Shown here: positions 12,749-24,439 of the stretch, one piece after another | Position numbering within the stretch: position 1 is the stretch's first letter | How the letters are laid out: every line of letters starts with the position of its first letter | Assembly (NCBI RefSeq): GCF_954871325.1 | Contig: NC_088778.1 | Coordinates: forward strand, 32,748,730 to 32,812,729 | Source of the DNA: Gordionus sp. m RMFG-2023 | Lineage: Eukaryota > Nematomorpha > Gordioida > Chordodea > Parachordodidae | Direction: 5' to 3' | Length of the DNA: 64,000 bases | Notes under the pieces: model-generated | Seen by the model: the letters and a program-made list of their open reading frames with translations, nothing else | What the model was told of the DNA's origin: nothing | The model's database searches: none | Made by a program: the position numbers and the translations under genes

Positions 12749-13915
12749 TATTTAAATAATGATCCTTAGTGGAGGGAGGAACTACTTTATTTTTATTTAT
12801 ACGTTCCATCTCTTCAACCTTTATTGAGGGAAAAAGTGATTAGCCTCATATAACTGTGTTTTGATTGGATCGGAGTGGAGATATGGGGAAACAAAATTTG
12901 GGTAATGTTTTTTTTTAATTGATTTTTTTTTCTAAATATAAGTAACGCATAATTAATATTTTTAAAGTTGATTTTATCTAAATCAGCATATTAATTTTTC
13001 TATATACATTTTTGTAAAATACCGTTTTGCTTCTGTATATATATATAAATATCTACCTAAGTAAAAATTTGTTTATCTAGAAATAATATTTCATTTCTTT
13101 ACAAAATAATCCATTTTGTTCCCCCTAAAAGTTACATAATGGAACAAATAAATTTTCGAATCGAATAATGATTTTATTATTCGTAAACGTAAAAGAATTA
13201 TTCGACTCGTACGACTTCGAATAACAATAATACCAAAAATCGAATTATTTGATATTCGCACATTTGAAGGACTAATTAGGATATCGTTTTAAAATCACAC
13301 AAATTTGGGATTATAGCAAGTGTATCTTAATAGCATCCTACTAAAATAAAAATTAGCAAATTCTATAAATAATATAAGGAATCACGTGTTTAGCAAAGAA
13401 TGGGAAGGTCGGGGGGGGGGGAACAATTGGGTCATACAAATCAGGTGACGGACATCCTTTTTGTTAACATACATATCAGGCATTCATTTTATATTTTTAG
13501 TAATAGGGGGAGGGAGCTTTGCGTCATTGCCTTAAGATAAATAAAATTTGCTAAAAAAAACATGCGGGAGATCCAAGAATTTGCTTAACCTTTGTACTAT
13601 ATATTCCGACTGCACTTTTGTTGAAGCCGGTTTCCTGATTATTCCAAAATGCGCTTTGCTTCCGGTCCCTGATAAAATTTTAGAAGAGGGCTCCGGATTC
13701 TAAATTCGAACCCGGGTTATAACCGGCTGATAAAATGATATATCATATATTCATTTTAACTTAAAATTTTATTTATGGCACATACAACAATTAAATTATA
13801 TGCATAAATGTTTTATCTTTAACCCCATTTATATTTTCGGGTTAATTATGTTTGAAATTAGGTTCATTAAAATCTAAGAGTTCGATTTAATTTTTCTTAA
13901 ATGCTTATTAAATAA
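12749..13915. other. Gene-free stretch
   Basis: AT-rich sequence, a G10 run near 13411 and a mildly GC-richer patch at 13615-13735. No gene was recognised. Confidence 0.4.
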
Positions 13916-14061
13916 CAGAGTTGTTAAAGGATCGATATAAAAATGTGGTATCTGTATCTGTATCTAGATAGATTTTTGATTAAATAATCTGTATCTAGAT
14001 ATTATTTTAGACGTTGTATCTGTATCTAGATCCATTTAAAAACTATCTTTTAACAACTCTG
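13916..14061. mobile_element. hAT-type MITE, CAGAGTTG subfamily, copy 2
   Basis: It starts CAGAGTTGTTAAAGGATC, ends TTTTAACAACTCTG, and both flanks carry TTAAATAA, a perfect 8-bp target duplication. The interior ATCTGTATCTAGAT motifs are shared with copy 1 at 8093-8257. With about 146 bp and no coding capacity it must move in trans. Confidence 0.9.
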
Positions 14062-14129
14062 TTAAATAATAAAAAATAATTTTTTGTTTTAAGACCGTCT
14101 TACGAATTCGGAGAATGCGCAAAGGAGCA

Positions 14130-14353
14130 TAGTGTTATTACTAAACGGAACGGCTGACTCAATATTTAAAGCCAGAAAAAAATAATTGCCTAAACCTAAC
14201 AAGATTTGGCTAATAGATGTCCAAACCTTCGTGTAATGTCATCTATGAGCGAAAATATCTTTTAGGGCTCGCGTAATATTCTTTTCTGAATAAAACATCG
14301 AGTCAGCCGTTTTTTAAAAAAATCGGCATAAATCGAGCCGTTTAACAACACTA
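14130..14353. mobile_element. hAT-type MITE, TAGTGTTG family
   Basis: It begins TAGTGTTATTACTAAACGG and ends GAGCCGTTTAACAACACTA. Interior blocks (GACTCAATATTTAAAGCC, TAATAGATGTCCAAACC, GAGTCAGCCG) match the family. The flanking 8-mers agree only partly, so the duplication is decayed. Confidence 0.8.
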
Positions 14354-15767
14354 GGAAAACATATATTGGGGAGAAGAAAAAAATGAAGAGAAAAAAGAAG
14401 GAATGGAGAAGAAGAAGAGATGAAGGAATGGAAAAAAAGGTAAATAATTCTTACTTTCAATCAGTATGAGCGAATAAATATAAGTGAAAATATTTTATTT
14501 TATCTTAATATATAAATGTAAATTATGAAGCGATTAATGATTATAATTTATATTATTATTTTTTTAATATACATAATATTATTTTAAAAAAAATGGTAAA
14601 TTACACATTGTAATACTACAATAAATTAACAACGATTATAAAATAATTTTATATATATAAAATGTACTCCCTATGTCCTCCACATTAAAATTGGCGCCGG
14701 ATATCTGTTATCAAACATATGCGAAACGTTACGATATATATTTATTCTAACAACAAAAGGGCTAAACAATAAATATTATAGTTACAATTTAAAAATTACT
14801 ACATTTTTACATATAAAAAAAGATTTTTAAGTGTTTGTCATCCATGTGTCGTATCTTTTTTTCTTAACAAAAAAAAGAAAGGTGAAAAATCTCTAAGCTA
14901 TTTCAAAAAAAATCGGTTTTTGCGTGTACCACGTTTTAGCCATTCAAAAATTAACTGGGAATTTTCCGAATTTAGGGAATTAAATGTTATCAAATTTGTT
15001 AAAATTAGTAACCAAATTAGATTAAATGACATTAATTCTTTATTATTAGTTTGCATTATCCAAAGTTATAGTAAAAAAAATTTTATTCTTCAAATTAAAA
15101 TTTCTAATTATTTTAGCATTGTATGAGTTAGGGCGGGGGTTTAAAAAAAAGAGAAAAATATGCTAGAACCTTCCCGAGAAAGAAAGAAGAAGAAAAAATC
15201 GTATTTTCCTAGAGCGTTTATAAAATTTTCAGCTTTTTTTTAAAAAAAAAAATATAAAAATATTGTAGCATTTTTTCGTTAATTTTTTATCTTTTTTTGG
15301 GCATTCGGTATTTTTTCCCAGGGAGTGTTAAACCCGAACATGGGTTCAAGAATTTTAAATTTCATTTAGTGGAAATTACGATAGCATGAACTTATTCGAA
15401 ACCGATTTCCTATGAGGGGACCAACTCCCCACCCAGGTCCATATTACCCCGGATTTAATGAGTTGTCCTTAAATCGGTCTCTGCTTGGTCTGCGGTTTCA
15501 AAATGCCCAACCAAAATATTTTAAATTCCTGGGGTTCACCCGCTTTTCCCACGTGATTCCATAAGCAATCTAGGCAAGAATTTATTTGCCGCCTCTTTGC
15601 AAATTTCAAAAAATAACATGTACCATAAGTTTAAATTTATATAAGCATCAAAAAATAATTATTTAGTAGCATTGTATAAAAAAAAAACTAGTTACTTGGC
15701 AACGAGCAATATTTTTTTAAATGAAACTGTAAAAATAACAAGTTACTTTTTTTTAAATATGTCACAT
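14354..15767. other. Gene-free stretch
   Basis: AT-rich, with a purine-rich patch (14365-14445) and no recognisable gene. A short frame at 14920-15126 has no family resemblance and is probably chance. Confidence 0.4.
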
Positions 15768-16302
15768 AATAGATATTTTCATCTTATTATCTTTATAACG
15801 ATGATTTCCCAAATGCATACTTTATTTAATATAAAGTCTAGCACATACATAAAGCGTTCCTGTGGAACGTTTGTTTAGTGCAGGGATAGCTAATATCTAG
15901 ATTAGTGTTGTTAAACGGCCCGTTTTGAGCCGATTTTTAAAAATGGCTAACTCAACATTTTAGCCAGAAAAATATTGCCTAATCCTCGAGATTTCGTTAA
16001 TAGATGTCCAAATTTTTGTTCCTTCTACAAACAAAATCTTCAGGCTTGCTGCGTATTATTATTCTAGATGAAATATTGAGTAAGCCTTTTTTTGAAAAAT
16101 CGGCTCAAAACGAGCCGTTTAACAACACTAATCTAGATATTATCCCTGCACTAAACAAACGTTCCACAGGAACGCTTTATGTATGTGCTAGACTTTATAT
16201 TTAATAAAGTATACATTTGGGAAATCATTGTTATAAAGATAATTGTTTAACAACACTAATCTAGATATTAGCTTTCCCTGCACTAAACAAACGATCCACA
16301 TT
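15768..16302. repeat. Palindrome built around a MITE, plus a third partial arm
   Basis: Arms of about 120 bp (15768-15902 and 16131-16247) are near-perfect inverted copies containing TTTAGTGCAGGGAT, CGTTCCTGTGGAACG and TCTAGCACATACATAAAGCG. The MITE at 15903-16130 fills the loop. At about 16244-16302 a third segment repeats the MITE's last ~13 bp (TTTAACAACACTA) plus the adjacent flank (ATCTAGATATTAGCT...CCTGCACTAAACAAACG). The third copy keeps ATTAGCT, as in the left arm, whereas the right arm has lost those bases. This points to an aberrant transposition or break-repair event. Confidence 0.85.
15903..16130. mobile_element. hAT-type MITE, TAGTGTTG family, in palindrome loop
   Basis: It starts TAGTGTTGTTAAACGG, ends CCGTTTAACAACACTA, and both flanks carry ATCTAGAT, a perfect 8-bp target duplication that is itself palindromic. 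One of the best-preserved members, with interior blocks GGCTAACTCAACATTTTAGC and AAAATCTTCAGGCTTGC. Confidence 0.9.
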
Positions 16303-17519
16303 AATTTAGATAAAGAATCATTCGAATAGAATAATAAATTCATTTGATTTAAATAATTTTTTTGCATCAATTTGTATTGCCATAAAAAATTTAATATAAA
16401 ATAATCAAATAATCTTTAAAAAAAATTAATTTAAAACTAAATGGTTAAATATTTAATACAATATAAAAGAAATTTTTTTTTTATTGTTTTAATAATTAAT
16501 GGATGTTTTGGCTAAGCAAGGATTTATATATTCCTTCAATTTAATTTTTTTTATAAATATTCATCAAATAAAATATGTTCCTTCAAAGATCCAACTAATT
16601 ATGCAAATGAAATCTGCATTTTTTTAATTAATATTTTTTTATATCAACGAACAAATTTTTTTTAAGTATCTTCAGGGATAATACGATGATGGTCTTTTTA
16701 GAAAAAAATTACTTGATGCCATTTCTTTTAAACTCAATTCATTAAAAGAATGCTTCCATTCCATATCACTTTTTCAAATCGATAAAGCAAATTTATCCTC
16801 ATGAAAAAAAATAAATAAGGATATCTAAGTTTTTTTTTTCTATATAAAAATCACAACATTTCAAAAATAAATTTATAAGATACTCAAAAAACATACCATA
16901 TTTTGATTATTTTATATATATTTTTTTATGGCAATAATACCATTGATGCATTTTTAAAATAATTTCATATTCACCCAATTTTTTATTTAAATAACTTACA
17001 AATTTAAAGTATAAAAAATTATATATTTTTTAATAAAATGTTTGTTTTAATTGGGAATTTGTTTATTTTTCGTAATATTTTTTTCTATAATGTTCAAATT
17101 GAATGGGAACAAAATATAAACAGGTTTACATATTCAGTGCTCACATCATAGTTTTTGTTTGAAAACAATGGCAAACCCTATAATTATAAAAGTTTTAAAT
17201 TTCAATGAACCATTCTGTTACCATTACAATTAGAGTTAAAATGGGTTCTTGCCACACAAATTTATAATAAAAGCATCATGTAAAATATTTTTATAAAATA
17301 GAATAAAATTTGTATAATAAAATATAAATTTGATTTTTTTTTCTGATGAACACACCTTCTGCAACATTCCTAAACTTAAAATGAGACCAGAACATCACTA
17401 TGCAATAGTTCAGGGCTCTTAAAATAAACATGTTTTATAAATTAAGCCATATCTTTAAATTTTCATTAATAAATTGTCAATGTATTTTAAATATATTAAT
17501 GGTATTTAACAAGACTAAA
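16303..17519. other. Gene-free AT-rich stretch
   Basis: Simple AT-rich sequence. No gene, RNA or bounded repeat was recognised. Confidence 0.5.
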
Positions 17520-17527
17520 GAATGGAT

Positions 17528-17985
17528 TAGAGATCTGCAAAGTTAGGCCCGGCCCATACCCAGCCCAAGTCTGGCCAGGCCCGAACAGGCTTTGGGCTGG
17601 GCTCGGGCCTAATTCTATTTAAAATAATCGGGTTCGGGAAGGGCCAGGCCTAATATTTTTAAAAAAATTTCAGGTCGGGTCTTGGAAATTTATTGAATAA
17701 ATTTTATATTGAATTTTTTATGTAAATTAAAAAATTTTTGATTAAATTTATTGAAACTAAACGCTATATAACATGTCTTTTATTTTAAGTAATTATAAAA
17801 ATTTATTTCTATATTTAAATAAATTTGGGCCTGGCCGGGCCCGTAAATTTTTTAAAATAAATTTCAAATTAGGACCAGGCCGGCAAAACTTTTTAAAAAA
17901 ATTTCGTTCGGGACAAGCTGGCAAAACTTTTTTAAAAAAAAGGGCCATGCTGGGCTTGAAAAATTAGGCCCAATGCAGATCACTA
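17528..17985. mobile_element. hAT-type nonautonomous element with GGCCCGGCC-type subterminal arrays
   Basis: The termini are TAGAGATCTGCAAAGTTAGG and its complement ...AATGCAGATCACTA. The flanking 8-mer GAATGGAT is identical on both sides, so insertion by a hAT-type transposase is well supported. Just inside each end are repeated GGCCCGG/GGCCTGG/GGCCAGGC motifs, which stand out in AT-rich DNA and could be transposase-binding subterminal repeats. No transposase is encoded; the short frame at 17773-17967 simply reads through the motifs. Confidence 0.9.
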
Positions 17986-20961
17986 GAATGGATAATAAAA
18001 TGGGAATAGGTGGGGGTGAAAAATTCCATCATTAAAAATTGGCATCCTAGAGCACCCAAAAATTAACTCAGACAGTCCCCTTATCATCAACTTCCCCCAA
18101 AATAAACAAAATAATTTTTTGAAAAGATAAGTATTACTTTTAAAAATAATCCTTTCCAATAAAATTTATAAAGGGGATAGTAACGATCAAAATTTCCAAA
18201 TTACATGATAAAGTTAAAAAAAAATTTTGGATGTAATATTTAGATTTAATTTCTATTTCTTTGTATTGGATTAACTTGATTTATTATATTAAAGTAAATA
18301 CTTTGTATAAACAAGATAAAATTATATAAAATAACATCTCTATATAGTAAATTTTTTTTATAAAAACAAATTCTCTTTATTTTCTAAGTGTTTCTCAAAA
18401 TTATTTATGAATGAAAAAAACGTTAACATTTTAATATGGGTTTAAAATTGTGGGGATTTCCAATTATGGAAGGAAGATCTCGTGTTGACTAAAAAATTGA
18501 GTCTTCTGCTGATGGGGGGGGGGGAATCTGGCAACCCTGAAGTCATCCAAAAGCCTTCCCCTCCATACAAAAAACATGGATGGGCTAATGATAAATACTA
18601 TAATTATTTATATATAACAATTATAATAATTATAAAATAAATATAAGAATCATAAATCATAAAAATTGAACATATTAAAATTAATAAAATCATTGATAGG
18701 TAGTTTTGATGTGAAGATAGAATTATTTGTTTTTTTTTAGAAAAAAATAGCAAATGACACATTTAATAAATTAATAGATAAGATGTCAATAAAAAAATAA
18801 TTCTAAAAAATTTCATCAGTCTCCTAGGATTTTATAGGAAGATATTAAATTTGACAAAACAAATAAGGTTAGTATTATTATCATAATAGTTTATATAAGA
18901 ATTAATATAATTTTAATCTATATTATTTGTAATATCTTTAAAGAAATGTTAAAATAAATTTATCAAGATATTTCTTATTATCTTAAATACTTTTAAAAAT
19001 ATCTAAAATATAGATAACATAATTAATATACCTCTATTTTACGAAAGAAGGATAATTTTTACTTTTGTAGCAAAAATTGAAAATTTGAAAAATGTGATAA
19101 ATGCATATAGCTCCTTTAGAAATCATCACAAAAAAAATGTCTGTAAATACTAGACTATTTTGTGTAAAGTTTTTAATTAATAAATAATTGTCTTATTTAA
19201 AATAATCAAGTTAGCAAATCCTACCAAATAAAATTCTTAAAACCTGATGTTGATACAATGATTGTTTAATTTTATCTTTTATTAAATATTTTTTTAATAA
19301 TACTATAAACAAATAAATCGAACAAAGATTTTGGGGGTGTGTATTGGTTTTAAAAGAAAAAATTTGCTTCTAGAAAATATTTCGTCATGTAGATGCTAAT
19401 TGAAAACGAGAAAATTAAGAGTACTAATCTTCATTTTTAGATGAATTTAATATCTACAAGTTATCAGAAGATAAGATATTATATACAATAAAAATATTAA
19501 TTGTCTTATCAGCCATAGTTGAAGGGGGTGGGGGGGGGGGGGGTAAGGCACGTAAAGCTATTACCGAAAAATTTAGCAAGTCGACGCCAGAAATTTTCAA
19601 CAAAAAACAGGGGGGGGGGCACGGCGATCATCTTATTTGAATTGTATTTTATAATAGCATTTAGCCTATTATTAATATTTTTTCACAAAATAAGCATGAT
19701 AAATTATTATACAAATTGGTATTTTTCAAAAACTGACCCTATCCTATTTTAATTGTTTCTTAAAAACGAATATTCAACGATCATACCCTGGAATTAATTA
19801 AATCACCGTTTATTAGCAGGATCAGATGAGTAAAAAGTGCTTCAGCGTTAATTGCTATAAAGCTTTTGACATAGTATAGTTTATATAGCCAATCAAACAA
19901 AAATCAAAAGGTATTTAATTGAATAGCGTCTAAATCTGGCGTTCAGTTGCTGAAGATTGTTAAGACAATTTGGAATAGCTATTACTATTAGACTTTGTAT
20001 AAGCATTTCAAACATTTTGGTAAATTCTAACAATCGAGCAAAATTTAACGGGTTGTCCAGTTAACTCAATTAGAAGAGGTGAATTCTTATCGGATCTCAC
20101 CTTGTTGATCCTTTGAAATATAATAAGAATCTTTTTTAGCAATGCCAATTATTACATTAAGTGAGTGAATCTAGATCTTGTGGTTATGATATAAAAAATA
20201 AATTGAGGTGTCTAATGAAGGCTAATTAAAATATCTTATGACTGTAATAAGAGTTTTTTTGATCAGGTAGTATTTGGGCGAAGTTTAAATATAAACAATT
20301 GTTTAGAGTATCAGATAAAAGTAGGTAAAGGATTTTATGTCTAAAATGTTATTCATCAGTCCAGGAAAGTGGATCTAGATTTTCTCTGGTCAGAAATTAT
20401 TATTTTTTTAACATTAAAATTCAATATGAGTATCAAATAATAGCTAATTAAAATATTATCTACTTGTAAGTGTGGATGGCTGGTTTTACAAGACTACCAC
20501 CCTGTTTTTTGATAGAAAAAATGAACCAAGCTAATCATATGTGTCAATCTGATCCAGTGTCTATATGGCCAAGGTAGATAGTAGGCAAATGTTTCCAAAA
20601 TATATTGACATTTTTGGGCGTAGGTATAGATTTTTTAAGGTAGATTAGGCATTAATATTTGGGGGTAGGTATTGATTTTTTAAAGGCAGTTTTTGACTTG
20701 AATTATATACTTTTTAAATTCAATAATTGATACGATTCATCTGTCTATTAACAAATAATAAAAAAACTATCGATTTTTTCTTTTTAAATTTTAAGCCTTC
20801 TTATTAATTTTTCTATCATAATATTTTACAATTTCACACGTAAATATTAATATTTATTTTATTTGTTAATTTTCTAAAAGTATAGAGGTTAACATATGTA
20901 ATTAATGTTGATAATAAATTTCAATTAGAATATAAGTAATCATTTAAAATTTTATTAAAAT
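17986..20961. other. Gene-free AT-rich stretch
   Basis: AT-rich, with G homopolymers near 18515, 19528-19543 and 19611. Nothing with coding potential or family resemblance was found. Confidence 0.45.
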
Positions 20962-21192
20962 AATAGCATATAGTTCGACGGCGCATGTCCTTGGCCCGTT
21001 AATGGTGGTTATATTGCAGATTGTTGATATAATTTCATATTTTATTAACTTGTCAATCAAAAACATTTTTTTATATAAAATGTAAATATAGAAATTGTGA
21101 TTGCTAATAAGTCAAAATTTTGTCAGCTATTTATAAATTTAGTTTTCAAATTTTTATTCTAAATGTGTAGTTTTGATTTTAAAAGTTCAAAA

Positions 21193-21914
21193 TAGTTATC
21201 TCTTTAACGGTGAATTTATAGTGAAGAGCGATTGCGATTTAGCCGTGATATCGCAGCGACCGATCAGCTGGATCGATCGCAGCAATTTTTATACATAGTT
21301 TCTTCAATATAAATAATATTTTTATTTAGATATTATTAATTACCAGACTCAGTAATAGGCTTAATAAATTTAGGACCTTTAAGAACCATTACATTATCCA
21401 ATATAGTTTTTATCTATGAGATTAGCTAAATAATAAATATATTACCAATTCAATTGGCCCGTTATTTCATTTAATATCTCATTAACATCTGTAGAGTACA
21501 TTCCTCTTTATCTAAAGAGGACTTCTGTAACCTTGGTGTTACAGTATCTACCTGGAATAGCATATCCTGATAGAATAAAAGCAATTTTATCTATTTTTTT
21601 AAAAATTTTTTTTAACTTAAATCATAATTTTAACTTGATTCTTTGGTATAATATCATCAAAAAATGTAGCCATTGAATTCATTTCAAATAATTTAAAATT
21701 AACGCTAAATCTAAAATTTTGAGCTAAATTCACCAAAATCCGTATTTAACGAAGCAATATTTCAAAATCACGAGATAAAAACAAAATGATTTGTATTTTT
21801 AAAAAATCGCGGCGATCCGAGCTCGATCGATAACTATGAATGAGATATTATTACTGTATTTTGTATTTATCGCGGGTAAATCGTAATCGCGCCACTATGA
21901 ATTCGGGGTAACTA
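21193..21914. mobile_element. TIR element, GAATTCATAGTGGCGC family, copy 1
   Basis: The right terminus read inward is TAGTTACCCCGAATTCATAG followed by TGGCGCGATTACGATTTACC. The left terminus is a diverged match (TAGTTATC...GTGAATTTATAGTGAAG, then GCGATTGCGATTTAGC). GC-rich GCGATCG-type motifs lie just inside both ends. Block B is continuous across this point (about 28500-28530), so the insertion postdates the duplication or was never in B. The target duplication is unclear: AGTTCAAA occurs near both ends but is offset. Confidence 0.6.
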
Positions 21915-22335
21915 TTAGTTCAAACTGTTAAAAATTATCAAAAAACAATTGTTAAAGTATTCATGTTTCATTTTATTTTATAAGATTATTCTAAATTGAA
22001 GTTTGTTTTTTTTTATTTTACCTTCAAAAAGCAATCTAAATCTAAATATTTTATTCTAATTAAATTATTTTTATTTTGTAGTAAACTTTTTCTGTATTAT
22101 TTTATCATTTTGATCATTTCAATTTATATTTTTGTTTGACCAATAAACTTATGGTGTTCAAGAATATTCTTCATAGTGTGTCTTATTAAATTTCATGGTT
22201 TTAATATAGTGCATCAAGAATATAATTGTGTAAAAATCTCTTCTAAACATTCTTCATGACCCAATCACGACCAAATGAAATATGTTCATTATTATTTTTC
22301 TTGGATTTTAAAATAAATTAATTAAACTACTCATA

Positions 22336-23268
22336 GGGGAGACTGGGTTTAGGTAAACCCTGGAGTTAGGCAAACCATTTAATTTCATTTTAAAATTAAA
22401 TACACAAAAAGGTTAAAATTTTATCCTAATATAGTTTTCATTAGTATACATCTATGGATAAATTATATTTTGAAATAATTAATTACTAAAAATTTTATTT
22501 AAGAAATAAAATTTTGATGAAATTTTCAAAATATTTTTACATGACAGAATTTTAATTTTTATTAAAATATATAATCATTTATATGTAAATTAAATTTTAT
22601 TACAAAGTTTAAACATTCTTCTATAATTTGGGTAAGTTTTATGAGCATTTATCAAATCTAGAATTATTTTAATCATGATTTGTCAATTTAGAGCTAGCGG
22701 GGTTTGGTAAACCATACACGTCAATTAGGTCAATTAATATAGAAAAAAATTTTAAAATCTTGAAAAGGCAATTTCATGGCTGTTTATGATTGGTATTTAG
22801 GATTTATGCTAAGAAATCTTAATCTCTCCTTAAAATTCATATTTTTTTTATGTCCAAAATGTTTATTAAATTAGCCAAAATTAAGTTTCAATTTTTATAT
22901 ATAATTAGCTTCAAATTTATAAGTATTATGATATTTTGAACAATAAAACAATAAAATTATTCTATACATATCATTATTAATAATTAAAAATGTATTTCAA
23001 TTTATTATGGCCTAAAAAACCAATGGTTTAAGAAGCCCTTTGAAGTGGTTTGCCTCACCCCGCTATTGGGGCTTGTTGAACAAAATTTTCACTTTTACAA
23101 AAAATAAAATTTAAAAAAAATGATTATATTCTTAAGATTTTTAATACGGCATTTTTATAGAGTATAGTTTTAGGTATCCAATCATATATTATTTTTTATA
23201 TTATCTATAAAACAACAAGAGCTATAGCCAATTTTGTAAAAATTGGTTCGACTAGCCCCAGTCTCCCC
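22336..23268. mobile_element. TIR element with GGGGAGACTGGG ends
   Basis: The 12-bp terminal inverted repeats GGGGAGACTGGG / CCCAGTCTCCCC are flanked by TA on both sides, consistent with a TA target duplication. Subterminal motifs TTAGGCAAACC, TTTGGTAAACC and GTTTGCCTCACCCC recur in both orientations. Block B lacks it. There is no coding capacity. The superfamily is not assigned; a TA target fits Tc1/mariner-like or related groups, but the ends are not diagnostic. Confidence 0.65.
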
Positions 23269-23656
23269 TATATTAATTCAATTATTATTAGAAAAGTGGT
23301 TATAATAGTGACTAATAAAATAATTTATATTGGTTATATGGGAAAAAATAAAAATTTAAGAGAATATAATACAAAATAATATAACGAAAATAATTAAAAT
23401 ATGAAAATTTAATATGACATTGTGGATTAGTATTAGCAATAAATAAAAATAAATGAATGATTGTCATATAAATTTTTTGTTCAATCACTTGATAAATTTG
23501 AATTTATTATATAAATGTAATAAATTTTTATTTATTATATATTTATCAAAAAGAATGGTACATTCTAATTTAATTAATAAATGTGATCTGATAATTGAAT
23601 AATATATTAAAACAAAAAATATGGTACTTTTATAAGCCCTCTTATTAAACTTTAAT

Positions 23657-24405
23657 ATGGATAATTTAATAATAACAGGTAACTCAAAAAATATGTTTAC
23701 ATTAGATATTATTTTTAAGCATTTGGTCCATTTGGCGAACACAAAATCAATAGCAGTACAGTCAATATCATTGAGTACAGTATGTTTAAATGAAATAAAA
23801 TCGATTTGGAATGTAAATACCTTTGGCGTTATTCTGATAACCTATGAGATCCCTGTTATATATGAAGGTACTAATGAAATAATAGAGCAGTTATGGAACA
23901 AGTATAAGCCAAAAGTATTATAAAGTTATAATCTCATATTAATTTTGTGAAGATAGCTTATAGCTCATTTAGGCATGTCAGGGTTAGTTGATGAAATTAC
24001 CTTGGAAAAATGTGCCTTTAATGGGCCATACACTAAATGTGATATTAATGGTAAAACTCCAAAGTCATATTGCTGTCTAACTGATTATAGTCTGGATGCA
24101 CAATTTGAAACGGAGATAAATTTAAATTTATTATGTGAGACCATTAAGCTAGAAAACGATTCAAATATCCTAAATCAAATTTCCATTTCAAATAATCCTG
24201 GAAAGTAATATATTTTAAAAAAATAGTATTTAATTTAACTAGATACTTGTGTGGGTATTCATATTTTTGCTCACTATCGATAAATCCAGCAAGAGTACTC
24301 TTCATACATATTCCAGTTATAAATAAAAAATATTCAGTTGATGAAATAACTCAAGCTCTAATCATAATAATTACAACTCTCCTAAAACAGATAGATGAAT
24401 CCTGA
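23657..24405 (+). pseudogene. Pyroglutamyl-peptidase I-like, copy A (frame broken)
   Basis: Paralogue of the intact gene at 35834-36568, with the same four-exon plan: 23657-23678, 23720-23914, 23957-24204, 24243-24405 (introns of 41, 42 and 38 bp with GT-AG ends). Family residues persist: TLEKC (catalytic Glu), YLCGYSYF (catalytic Cys), LFIHIP (catalytic His). Relative to copy B, exon 2 contains 19 extra nucleotides (after AGCAGTAC, about 23759-23777), so the spliced frame reaches an early stop. If the 41-bp first intron is retained, 41+19=60 restores the frame, but the FGPFGE substrate-pocket motif is then replaced by unrelated residues. It is therefore probably a recent pseudogene; a noncanonical product cannot be excluded. 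Confidence 0.75.
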
Positions 24406-24439
24406 TTTCATCATTTTTATTTATTTATATAATATATTT

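Noticed and set aside
23485-23742. 85-codon minus-strand frame
   Set aside because: It overlaps the first exons of PGPEP1 copy A on the opposite strand and resembles nothing known.
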